Of a DNA stretch of 64,000 nt, positions 6,877 to 14,680 are shown piece after piece. Made by a program: the position numbers and the translations under genes. Each line of letters begins with the position of its first letter. Within the stretch, counting starts at the first letter, position 1. The notes beneath the pieces are model-generated. The model searched no databases. It saw only the letters and a program-made list of their open reading frames with translations, and had not been told where the DNA came from. This stretch comes from Lachnospiraceae bacterium. GTDB taxonomy: Bacteria > Bacillota > Clostridia > Lachnospirales > Lachnospiraceae. The DNA lies in the NCBI GenBank assembly GCA_910574195.1, contig CAJTBF010000005.1, positions 1 through 64,000 on the forward strand. Direction: 5' to 3'.

Positions 6877-9096
6877 ATGATAGAACGAAGAAAGATACCA
6901 TGGGGGATGTTCGGTATTCTGCTGGCAGGTATGTGTGCCGTGGCTTATCTTCTGTGCGGCCTGCTTAAAATACCCGGTGTTACATTGACGAATTATCAGG
7001 CAAAACTGCTCTATATAGTTACACACCCGCTGCAAAACTGGTGGACGCAGAAAACACCGATTGCATTCGGGGTTGTATTTGTCATATGGATCATGGTTGT
7101 TGCGTGGTATACCAATTATTACAGAAATACCCATCTTGGAGCCGAGAATGGAACAGAGCAGTGGGGCGATATCCGCAAACTAAGTAAAACGCTTCGGGAT
7201 AAGGATGAAAATAAAAATATATATCTAAGTCAGAATATAGCAGTATCAGACACCTTACTTTCCAATCGAAATATGCTGATCATCGGAGGAAGCGGAAGCT
7301 ATAAAACCACTTCCGTTGTGACCCCTAATCTTCTGCGGGCGACAGGAAGCAATGTGATTTTGGATATAAAAGGGGATCTGTTAAGAAAACACGGGAACTA
7401 TCTGAAAAAGCATGGAGTGAAAATCCGTGTGCTAAATCTCATCAATCCGGAGGAATCGGACCAGTACAATCCGTTCCGGTATATTGAGAAAGAAACGGAT
7501 CTGATCAAATTGATCACAAATATTCAGGCTGCAGTCAAGCCTTCGGATGCCGCGAAAGGGGATCCGTTCTGGGATGATGGCGTTGCACTTTATCTGCAGG
7601 CAATGTTTTATCATGAATGGCTGCAGTCAAAGGAAGAAAACCGGAAGGGTACCATGAATAACATTCTGCGTCTTGTTAATATGGAAAGTATTAAGATTGA
7701 TGATGATGGAACAACACAGCTGCAGGCAGAAATGGACCGTCTGGCGAAGATAAAAGGTGACAGCTATCCACCGGTTCGAGATTATCGCAAGTTAAAAGAG
7801 GGAGCAGCGGAAACTGTACGAAGCATCATTATCATGGTCAATGCGATGCTGCGTCTCTGTGAGACAGCATCTTTAAAGCGAATTTTTGAAGACGATGACA
7901 TGGATATTAAAAGCCTTGGGCTGGGTGTGGATGGGAATCCGGAGAAAAAAACAGCGTTGTTTCTTGTAATGCCGGATAATGATCCGTCTTTTAATTTTCT
8001 AATCTCCATGTTTTATACGCAGATGTTTGATATTCTAACACGAACTGCAGATTTTGAGTGCGGTGGATCGCTTCCGATTCATGTACGCTTATGGGCGGAT
8101 GAATTTTATGCAGGACCAAAACCAAAGGATACCGAAGTACTGATGGGAACGATCCGAAGCAGGAATATTTCCATTGTACCGGTCCTGCAGTCCATCGCCC
8201 AGATAAAAGCAGTTTTTCCGCAGGAAAAATGGGAAATATTTATGGATAACTGTGCAACTGTGATCTATCTTGGATCCGGACCGGCATCATACAGTACTCA
8301 CAAATATATTTCAGATTTATTAGGGGAAATGACGATCGATACCAGAGAAGACAGCCAGACTACGGGTGTTCATAGCAATGCAAGTTTGCAGAACCGGCGG
8401 CTTGGAAGGGTACTGATGACGCCGGCGGAAGTAAAACGTATGCCGAGAAAAGACTGTATCATCTTTCTGGAGGGACAGTATCCGATTTATGACCGGAAAG
8501 CCCTTCCTTTTAAAACAAAAGCGTGGCTGGAATCACAGGCGCTTGCACTTCCAAATGGCTACCGGCATCCGGTACGTGTTGTGTACAATCCGGAAACATT
8601 ATCTTACCGTACGATTACGACAGAAAGTCAGATCCAGTTTCTCGATAAATCAGATGTAAAGTTTTATGAACAGGCTGCAGAACAGGATGAGAGTATTAAA
8701 GTGTTTGAGCTGGATCAGGAAGAGTTTCTTTACCTGAATTGGAGAAAACAGCCGATGGTGACGGAAGAGGAAATAGTGGAAATTTTTCAGCAGGCAAGAA
8801 AAGAGAAAGAGCAATTAAGGCAGGGAAAAATGATGGAACCTCCCGATGATGTAGTACAGAAAAAGATACCAGAAAGAGAATCAAAGAATACTGATCAATC
8901 GAAAGAGTGGGATCTGTCGGGAAGTATTTTTGATTGTATCAAACGATATTCTTTCGAACTGACAGACGAGCAGTTGGATGAGATTATTTTGGGATTGGAA
9001 GAGGGATTGAGTGAAAATGAAGTAAAGAGTTATTTTCAGCTTTCGGAAGAAGAAATGCGGAAATATAGAAAGGTATATATGTTTTATCAGATATGA
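6877..9096 (+). CDS. VirD4/TraG-family type IV coupling protein
   Basis: The protein is 739 residues from ATG 6877, chosen because AAGGTGAGG lies about eight bases before it. Two N-terminal membrane segments (about 8-30 and 61-79) precede a cytosolic ATPase domain with Walker A GGSGSYKTT (137-145) and a Walker B-like segment VRLWADEFY. The family fuels DNA transfer by linking the relaxosome to the type IV channel. A C-terminal extension after about residue 640 is acidic and helical and resembles the end of the protein at 2833. It is the last gene of the module; no VirB6, VirB4 or VirB1-like gene follows. Confidence 0.92.
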   Translation: MIERRKIPWGMFGILLAGMCAVAYLLCGLLKIPGVTLTNYQAKLLYIVTHPLQNWWTQKTPIAFGVVFVIWIMVVAWYTNYYRNTHLGAENGTEQWGDIRKLSKTLRDKDENKNIYLSQNIAVSDTLLSNRNMLIIGGSGSYKTTSVVTPNLLRATGSNVILDIKGDLLRKHGNYLKKHGVKIRVLNLINPEESDQYNPFRYIEKETDLIKLITNIQAAVKPSDAAKGDPFWDDGVALYLQAMFYHEWLQSKEENRKGTMNNILRLVNMESIKIDDDGTTQLQAEMDRLAKIKGDSYPPVRDYRKLKEGAAETVRSIIIMVNAMLRLCETASLKRIFEDDDMDIKSLGLGVDGNPEKKTALFLVMPDNDPSFNFLISMFYTQMFDILTRTADFECGGSLPIHVRLWADEFYAGPKPKDTEVLMGTIRSRNISIVPVLQSIAQIKAVFPQEKWEIFMDNCATVIYLGSGPASYSTHKYISDLLGEMTIDTREDSQTTGVHSNASLQNRRLGRVLMTPAEVKRMPRKDCIIFLEGQYPIYDRKALPFKTKAWLESQALALPNGYRHPVRVVYNPETLSYRTITTESQIQFLDKSDVKFYEQAAEQDESIKVFELDQEEFLYLNWRKQPMVTEEEIVEIFQQARKEKEQLRQGKMMEPPDDVVQKKIPERESKNTDQSKEWDLSGSIFDCIKRYSFELTDEQLDEIILGLEEGLSENEVKSYFQLSEEEMRKYRKVYMFYQI

Positions 9097-9507
9097 AAGA
9101 GCTTCATATGTTTCTGGCGCTACTTTGAGAATTACGGATATAGCAGTTGCAGTGAAACCAGTCTAAAATGATTTTTGCAATACATTGCCGAACTTTATAA
9201 GTTCATCGGCAGTAAGTCCTAAATTATTTGTACTTATTTCCCCTTGTTTTGCAAGCGTAGCAAGCTCCTCTGCTTTTCTTTTAGAGGAGCTAATTAAGAT
9301 CATAGGATTCTATGAATAATGTTTAATTTGCTGATAGTAGCTGAAGCATCTTGTTCAATTATTGTGAGGAGTTTTATGACGTTTGGAAAATTTATTATGG
9401 ATGTCTGGCAAGTTTAGTAGATAACTTACCAGACAATAATCAATGGGATAAATAGTTATTGAGATTTTTTCCATAGGAGGTATGTAAAAGATAATATTAC
9501 GGATGGT
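9097..9507. other. Junction between mobilization module and cargo
   Basis: No well-supported gene lies here. A 46-residue minus-strand frame (9163-9303, containing KRKAEELATLAKQGEISTNN and LGLTADELIKFGNVLQK) has a protein-like composition but no ribosome site, so it may be the tail of a lost gene. An interrupted 11-bp inverted repeat (GTCTGG, AAGTT at 9403-9414 and AACTT, CCAGAC at 9423-9434) could end the minus-strand glycyl radical enzyme transcript, although it lacks a T-run. The conjugation genes stop abruptly on the left side, so this is a likely recombination seam. Confidence 0.4.
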
Positions 9508-11919
9508 TTACATGTTTTGTGCAGTACGTTCTATTACTTCATCTTGAATTTCATTTGTAAGTCGTGTGAAATATGCACTGTAGCCTGCTACACGAACGAC
9601 AAGTTCAGGATGTTCCTCGGGATGAACTTTGGCGTCTTTCATTTCTTTCTGGTCAATGATATTGAACTGGATGTGTTTTCCCCCATGTGTAAGATATGTT
9701 TTAATCATAGATCCAAGTTTCTTGAGATCTTCGTCAGTTTTCATTGTATCTGGAGTTATTTTCATGTTCATCAGAGTGCCCTGGTATGCATCTTGAGGAA
9801 TTTTCATTGCGCTCATGAATACAGCGAGAGGACCGTTTTTATCTGTTCCCTGAACTGGGGAAAGGGAAGCATCGGCGAGGATTTCACCGCCTTTGCGGCC
9901 GTCAGCTGTAGCTCCTGTGCAGGCGCCGCCCGGCTGATGCGCTGATATGGAGATTGCATTTGGTTTTAGGGTGTCGCCGTATGCGCATGGCAGGCTTAGA
10001 CAGGTATCCGCGTGGAATTTATAAACCTCAGCAACAAGCGCGTCCACTTCTGGAATATTATTTCCATATTTTGCGGCGTTTTTGAATTCTGCCCGCATTT
10101 CTTCATATCCTTCCCAGTCAGCGTCAAGTGCAGTAACAAGCTGTTTCATTGTATATTTTTGCTCATCATAGATTAATTTTTTAATCGCGTAGAGGGCATT
10201 TCCGGTGTTTACACCGCCTACAGCGCCGAGAACAGCACCGTTTTCAAATTCAAATCTTCTGGAGTACATATCTTTTCCAGTTTTTACTCCGTCTTTCATC
10301 AGTGCAGACCGAAATACGTCAGGGAAAAGTTCGCGTTCGGCGATCAGTTCTACGTTGATACGCTCGTTTGCCATTTCCATCAGATATTTTATTTCTTTAA
10401 AAACGGCTGTTTTAAATTCGTTAAAGGTGGCCATTTCAGTCACATCTCCAAAGGAAACTCCGACCATTTCTTTTGTATAACGGCAGAATCCCTGATGCAT
10501 ACAGATGTCCATGGCTTGCGGGATGATGAAAAACGTTGCAACCTGGGTACGGGTGATCCCGGGAATATTTCCGTCTACACAGCCTGTTGGGCAGTAGTCT
10601 CTGGCAATTTCCACGGGCAGTCTATTAGTTTCGCTCTGCGATGTGAAAAAATTGATAAAACTTTCATCGCCGAGAAATGCAGGCATTCCGATACCGCTGC
10701 GCACACAGTCGAGAGCTTTAATCATCAGTTTTTCCGGTGTGTTTTTATGAACACGCAGTGTCAGTGTGTGATGCGGGAGGTGGGTGTCTTTGGCGGCTTC
10801 CAGCAGGAGATATGTGAGTTCATTTGTTGCATCGCTTCCATCAGCTTTTACTCCGCCGATCGTCCAGTTATACCATTTTGCCATTCCAGAGTTTTTAGCT
10901 CGGTTTGCCTTCCCAGATACACGGTTAATCTTCATAACCTTACACCGCATAATTTCCAGCAATTCCAGAACTTTTTCGTCATCAATGATATGGTTTTCGA
11001 TATCTTTTTTATAAAATGGGTACATATATTGGTCGAACCGTCCGGCGGTAGAAGTAGGTGAAGGACAGACGAGCAAAAATGTAAACCAGAAAGACTGAAG
11101 TGCCTCATAAAAAGTGTCAGCCGGCTCATAAGGCACTTTACGGCAGATCCTTGACATTTCCAGAAGTTCTTCTTTTCTTTGGGGATTAGTTTCTGTAGAG
11201 GCAAGTTTGGCTGCAAGATCGGAATACCTTCTGGCGAATCTTACCCATGCTTCAAAAACAATGATAACACCTTCCCAGAAGTTTCTTTTATCGATACTGT
11301 CGCTTGAATCGTAGCGCAGATTGCGGAGACATTCTTTTGCTTCTTCGATAATTGATTTTGCGCCTTTCTGGAGGATTATACTGTAATCTATACACACAAG
11401 AGCAAATCCTGGACCGAGTCCGTAACCGGACATTGCGAATCCGCCACCGGAGCCTCCTTTTTTATCTTTCCATGGTGGTAGTATACATCCTGACTTCATG
11501 AACGGCCAGAGGCGGTCATTTTCCCCGAGAGATTTTCCCATGGTTTCTACCAGATTGCTGTTCAGGGAGTTATTGCTGAATTTTTCATTCAGTTTATAGA
11601 GTTCGGCTTCATCTTCCGGTGAAATGGTGTAGATTTCACTCTTTAATGATTCCACTTCATCTTTTGTCCATACACCGTACTCATACTGCATTTCCAGTCC
11701 GAAAGGTTTGCTGGCACCTGAACCGCAGAGCAAGTCATCTTCTTCAATGAAGATAGAAATGTTATCAAGAACGTGCGCATGTAGCTTTGCACGCCGCAGG
11801 ATCATTGGTTCGCCGGCAGTCTGTTCAAGAGACTCGTTTGCCAAGCGGAACTGTTCGATGCACAGTGGATATTTACTGATGCGGAGAGATTCTTTCATTT
11901 TCTTAACGCGATCGTTCAT
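9508..11919 (-). CDS. Glycyl radical enzyme of unknown substrate
   Basis: The protein is 803 residues, starting at the ATG at 11919 with AAGGAG seven bases before; an upstream in-frame ATG at 11949 lacks a ribosome site. The C-terminal glycyl radical motif RVAGYSAYF places the radical on Gly779. The active-site loop reads YCPTGCVDGNIPG, with the thiyl Cys447 followed by Asp449. Dehydratases and lyases such as CutC and glycerol dehydratase usually have Cys-Val-Glu-Pro at this point, so the Glu-to-Asp and Pro-to-Gly changes mark this as outside those well-known groups. There is no small HpdC-like subunit gene. It is transcribed away from its activase gene. The enzyme is strictly anaerobic and cytosolic. 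The family call is secure; the substrate cannot be read from the sequence. Confidence 0.93.
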   Translation of the reverse strand: MNDRVKKMKESLRISKYPLCIEQFRLANESLEQTAGEPMILRRAKLHAHVLDNISIFIEEDDLLCGSGASKPFGLEMQYEYGVWTKDEVESLKSEIYTISPEDEAELYKLNEKFSNNSLNSNLVETMGKSLGENDRLWPFMKSGCILPPWKDKKGGSGGGFAMSGYGLGPGFALVCIDYSIILQKGAKSIIEEAKECLRNLRYDSSDSIDKRNFWEGVIIVFEAWVRFARRYSDLAAKLASTETNPQRKEELLEMSRICRKVPYEPADTFYEALQSFWFTFLLVCPSPTSTAGRFDQYMYPFYKKDIENHIIDDEKVLELLEIMRCKVMKINRVSGKANRAKNSGMAKWYNWTIGGVKADGSDATNELTYLLLEAAKDTHLPHHTLTLRVHKNTPEKLMIKALDCVRSGIGMPAFLGDESFINFFTSQSETNRLPVEIARDYCPTGCVDGNIPGITRTQVATFFIIPQAMDICMHQGFCRYTKEMVGVSFGDVTEMATFNEFKTAVFKEIKYLMEMANERINVELIAERELFPDVFRSALMKDGVKTGKDMYSRRFEFENGAVLGAVGGVNTGNALYAIKKLIYDEQKYTMKQLVTALDADWEGYEEMRAEFKNAAKYGNNIPEVDALVAEVYKFHADTCLSLPCAYGDTLKPNAISISAHQPGGACTGATADGRKGGEILADASLSPVQGTDKNGPLAVFMSAMKIPQDAYQGTLMNMKITPDTMKTDEDLKKLGSMIKTYLTHGGKHIQFNIIDQKEMKDAKVHPEEHPELVVRVAGYSAYFTRLTNEIQDEVIERTAQNM

Positions 11920-11976
11920 TTTTGTTCTCCTTTTCTTATTTTTTTGCAAATTTTTGACAGCTCATTTTCATTATCA

Positions 11977-12004
11977 ATTATAGGGACCAGAGATTGTAAT
12001 GCAA
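11977..12004 (-). promoter_or_regulatory. Possible sigma-A promoter of the glycyl radical enzyme
   Basis: On the minus strand, TATAAT (11982-11977) is preceded at a 16-base distance by TTGCAT (12004-11999). The -10 is perfect, the -35 is partial. I saw no good GG-N10-GC element facing this gene, so this may be its main promoter. Confidence 0.45.
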
Positions 12005-12039
12005 TGAAAATTTGAGATATTCTAGATTTCTGTTTTGTA

Positions 12040-12064
12040 TGCACAGGCCATTGTTTCAGGTGCA
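12040..12064. promoter_or_regulatory. Dyad between the divergent activase and glycyl radical enzyme genes
   Basis: TGCAC at 12040-12044 and GTGCA at 12060-12064 form an interrupted dyad (a further G/C pair lies inside) centred between the two divergent genes. Such a site could bind the activator encoded at 28.3 kb or another regulator. It is short enough to be chance. Confidence 0.35.
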
Positions 12065-12070
12065 CATATT

Positions 12071-12086
12071 TTGGCAGGGGAGTTGA
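12071..12086 (+). promoter_or_regulatory. Weak sigma-54-like promoter of the activase
   Basis: TTGGCAGGGGAGTTGA matches the -24 half TTGGCA and most of the -12 half, with GG-N10-GA rather than GG-N10-GC. It points at the activase gene, with an expected start about 50 bases upstream of its ATG. The four stronger promoters in this island make it plausible. Confidence 0.4.
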
Positions 12087-12147
12087 TTTGTTTCTGTAAA
12101 AGAGTACACTTTTAGATAGAAAAGGATAAATCAGAGGAGAATGACAT

Positions 12148-13074
12148 ATGCAGACTCAAACAAGTTTAATTAAAGCACCGATATTTAATATTCAGTCTTA
12201 TTGTATTCACGACGGTCCGGGAATTAGGACAACAGTGTTCGTCAAGGGATGTCCTCTTCGGTGTAGGTGGTGTCAAAATCCGGAATCATTTATTGTAAAG
12301 CCCCAACTGATGTATTATGAAACAAAGTGCACAGGCTGCGGTATGTGTGTGCCGGTATGTCCCAATAATGCAATCAGCATGGAAGAAGGAAAAATAGTGA
12401 CAAATCCGGTAAAATGTACTGGCTGCGGAGCATGTGCGGATATCTGTCCTCATGATGCGCGTGAAATATCAGGAAAGGAGATGAGTGTTGATGAAGTATT
12501 TGCCAAGGTACTGTCAGAAAAAATATTTCTTATCGAGTCTGGTGGCGGTGTTACTATCAGCGGAGGAGAAGCACTCTTTCACCATGAGTTTACAGAAGCT
12601 TTGTGTAAAAAAGCCAGAGAAGCAGGAATTCATACAGCAATTGAAACAAGCTGTTTTGCATCACGGCAGACAGTGGAATCTGTTTTCCGTTTCTTAGATC
12701 TTGCTATGATTGATATAAAACATATGGATCCGGTGTTGCATAAGAAATATACCGGCGTATCCAATGAACAGATCCTGTTCAACATCCGGCACATCATCAG
12801 GAATTTGAAGAAGCCGGTGATTATACGTTGTCCTATCATACCGGGTTATAATGATGACCTAAATAATATCAGATCTACTGCACAGTTTGTACAGAATGAA
12901 GCCGGCAAAGGTGCAAGGGTTGATATACTGCCATATCATAATCTGGGGAATGCAAAGAGGAAAGCACTAGGAGAAAATGATATCCTGACATTAAATGCGC
13001 CTTCTGATGATAAAATGAATGAAATAGCAGATATTTTCAGATCATATCAGTTAAAAGTGAAAATTGGAGGATAA
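12148..13074 (+). CDS. Glycyl radical enzyme activase (radical SAM)
   Basis: This 308-residue protein should install the glycyl radical on the divergently encoded enzyme. Cys35, Cys39 and Cys42 (CPLRCRWC) form the CX3CX2C site for the SAM-binding [4Fe-4S] cluster. Two ferredoxin-like sets follow (Cys61/64/67/71 and Cys90/93/96/100), as in activases of CutC- and HPAD-type enzymes but not PFL activase. GGGVTISGGEAL is the SAM-contact GGE motif. GAGGAG precedes the ATG. A strong terminator follows the gene, then an IS256-family element. Confidence 0.93.
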   Translation: MQTQTSLIKAPIFNIQSYCIHDGPGIRTTVFVKGCPLRCRWCQNPESFIVKPQLMYYETKCTGCGMCVPVCPNNAISMEEGKIVTNPVKCTGCGACADICPHDAREISGKEMSVDEVFAKVLSEKIFLIESGGGVTISGGEALFHHEFTEALCKKAREAGIHTAIETSCFASRQTVESVFRFLDLAMIDIKHMDPVLHKKYTGVSNEQILFNIRHIIRNLKKPVIIRCPIIPGYNDDLNNIRSTAQFVQNEAGKGARVDILPYHNLGNAKRKALGENDILTLNAPSDDKMNEIADIFRSYQLKVKIGG

Positions 13075-13147
13075 TAATCCATATTATAACGGACATGCGA
13101 GGATATGAAGAAAAGTCTGTAAATAGGATTCTTCTATGATAAGACTG

Positions 13148-13186
13148 GGTGGAATGCTGAAAAATTGGGCATTCCACCTTTGTTTT
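13148..13186 (+). terminator. Terminator-like hairpin after the activase
   Basis: GGTGGAATGC (13148-13157) pairs with GCATTCCACC (13169-13178) and is followed by TTTGTTTT. By position it lies just inside the left end of the insertion sequence and would shield the transposase gene from, or end, activase transcripts. Confidence 0.75.
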
Positions 13187-13217
13187 ATATATACCATCCG
13201 CAGGATGGCATGTCAAT

Positions 13218-13244
13218 AACAGGCGGATTTTCCGCCTGTTTTAA
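13218..13244. terminator. Hairpin at the 3' end of the transposase gene
   Basis: AACAGGCGGA and TCCGCCTGTT form a 10-bp stem with a very short loop, followed by TT on the plus strand and flanked by A's that give U's on the minus strand. It probably terminates transposase transcription. Confidence 0.6.
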
Positions 13245-13257
13245 CCAAACTGTTCTT

Positions 13258-14463
13258 TTATTCTGGAAGCCGTCCCTCATACATAATGCTCAGTTCGCCG
13301 TAGACCTGGCCCCAGTTCCGGATGGTGGTAGTCCATCTTTTAGTGGCTTCAAATGTAGCCAGATACAGGGCTTTCAGTAGCGCTGTATCACTTGGAAATA
13401 CGCTCCTTTGCTGATTTAATCTCCGATAGGTGGAATTCAAGGATTCTATGGCATTGGTCGTGTATATGACCTTCCGGACGGTTGCCGAAAATTTGAAAAT
13501 CGGAGAAATCGCATCCCAGTTATCTTTCCAGCGTTTCATGGAATTCGGATATTTGGGAGACCATTTTTCAGTTACCCGGTCAAGTGCGGCCAGAGATTTC
13601 TTTTCATCTGGTGCCTGATAGATGGTCTTCAGATCCGTTGCGAAGGCTTTCCTGTCCTTATCAGGAACATACTTCAGAGTGTTTCTTACCTGGTGGACAA
13701 TACAGCGTTGATATTCTGTTTTCGGAAAGGCTGCCGTAATGGCTTCTTTGATCCCAGACAGACCATCAGCACAAAGGATCACGATATCTTTTACACCCCG
13801 ATTTTTTAGCTCATTCAGAACAGACAGCCAGTATTTCGAACTTTCGTTATCGCCGACCTGAATGGTAAGAACTTCTTTCTTACCTTCCGTATTGATTCCT
13901 AAAATTACATAGGCCGCCAGTTTCCGGATTACTCCATTATCCCGAACGGAATAGTGGATCGCATCAATAAAAAGAATCGGATATACTTCATCTAATGGAC
14001 GATTCTGCCAATCTTCAATCTGGGGAAGAATCTTATCCGTCACATCAGAAATAAATCCTTCCGAAGTTTCAAAACCGTAAATATCTTCGATCGTTTCAGA
14101 AATCTGTCTGGTGGTCATCCCCTTGGCATACATGGAAATGATTTTCTGATCGATATCCGAAATGTCTTTCTGACGTTTTTTTACGATCTGAGGCTGGAAT
14201 GTGGATTTCCGATCCTGAGGCACCTCGATTTCCATAGCCCCATAGCTGCTGTTTACACGTTTGCGCTTGTAACCATTCCGATAGTCATCGTTATCGGATC
14301 TCTCAGACTTTTCATATCCAAGATGATCATCCATTTCTGCTTCCATCATTTCTTTGATTGTTCCACCCAGAAGATCCTTCAGAGCATCCTGAATATCTTC
14401 GGCTGTCTGAATATCGTATTCTTCCAGAAGCTGATGGATAATATTACGTTTTCCTTCTGTCAT
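13258..14463 (-). CDS. IS256-family transposase
   Basis: This 401-residue mutator-type transposase (Transposase_mut family) has normal family length. Recognisable segments include the N-terminal GGTIKEMMEAEMDDHLGYEK, the catalytic DAIHYSVRDNG, CADGLSGIKEAI and CIVHQVRNTLKYV, and the C-terminal YTTNAIESLNSTYRR. The DDE residues probably include Asp of FIDAIHY, Asp of CADGLSG and Glu of NAIESLN. No frameshift or stop is present, so the element may still be active. Confidence 0.95.
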   Translation of the reverse strand: MTEGKRNIIHQLLEEYDIQTAEDIQDALKDLLGGTIKEMMEAEMDDHLGYEKSERSDNDDYRNGYKRKRVNSSYGAMEIEVPQDRKSTFQPQIVKKRQKDISDIDQKIISMYAKGMTTRQISETIEDIYGFETSEGFISDVTDKILPQIEDWQNRPLDEVYPILFIDAIHYSVRDNGVIRKLAAYVILGINTEGKKEVLTIQVGDNESSKYWLSVLNELKNRGVKDIVILCADGLSGIKEAITAAFPKTEYQRCIVHQVRNTLKYVPDKDRKAFATDLKTIYQAPDEKKSLAALDRVTEKWSPKYPNSMKRWKDNWDAISPIFKFSATVRKVIYTTNAIESLNSTYRRLNQQRSVFPSDTALLKALYLATFEATKRWTTTIRNWGQVYGELSIMYEGRLPE

Positions 14464-14580
14464 TTATACCCGATGTACAGGTTTCTTCTGTTTTGCCATA
14501 ATAAAAGGCCCTCCCATGAATTAGATTTTATCATAGAAGAACCTTTCAGTTACATATTTACAGAAAAAGTTTCACACCGC

Positions 14581-14624
14581 CGGACATCCGATGCATCTGT
14601 TAACTCTTTGCATCGGCGTGTCCG
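14581..14624 (-). terminator. Hairpin downstream of the reductase gene
   Basis: An imperfect long stem pairs CGGACA and CCGATGCA on the left with TGCATCGG and TGTCCG on the right. It follows the minus-strand reductase gene and probably ends the hydrolase-reductase operon, though the T-run is poor. Confidence 0.45.
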
Positions 14625-14680
14625 TTTCTATATTTCAGGAGGCTGCAGCCACATGGCAAAGACTGGCAGACCAGTTTGTT

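Larger units (their letters stand above)
13116..14564. mobile_element. IS256-family insertion sequence, apparently complete
   Basis: The ends carry inverted repeats: CTGTAAATA then TTCTATGATAA on the left (13117-13125 and 13131-13141), and the same motifs inverted on the right (TTATCATAGAA at 14529-14539, TATTTACAG at 14555-14563). They enclose one transposase gene, giving about 1.45 kb, normal for IS256. I could not establish a target-site duplication; flanking A-rich bases (AAAAGT) are similar on both sides but not a clean 8-bp repeat. It lies between the activase and the reductase without breaking either gene. Confidence 0.75.

Noticed and set aside
13111-14570. Target-site duplication of the IS256-family element
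   Set aside because: The flanks share AAAAGT but no identical 8-bp repeat is placed correctly, so I do not claim one.
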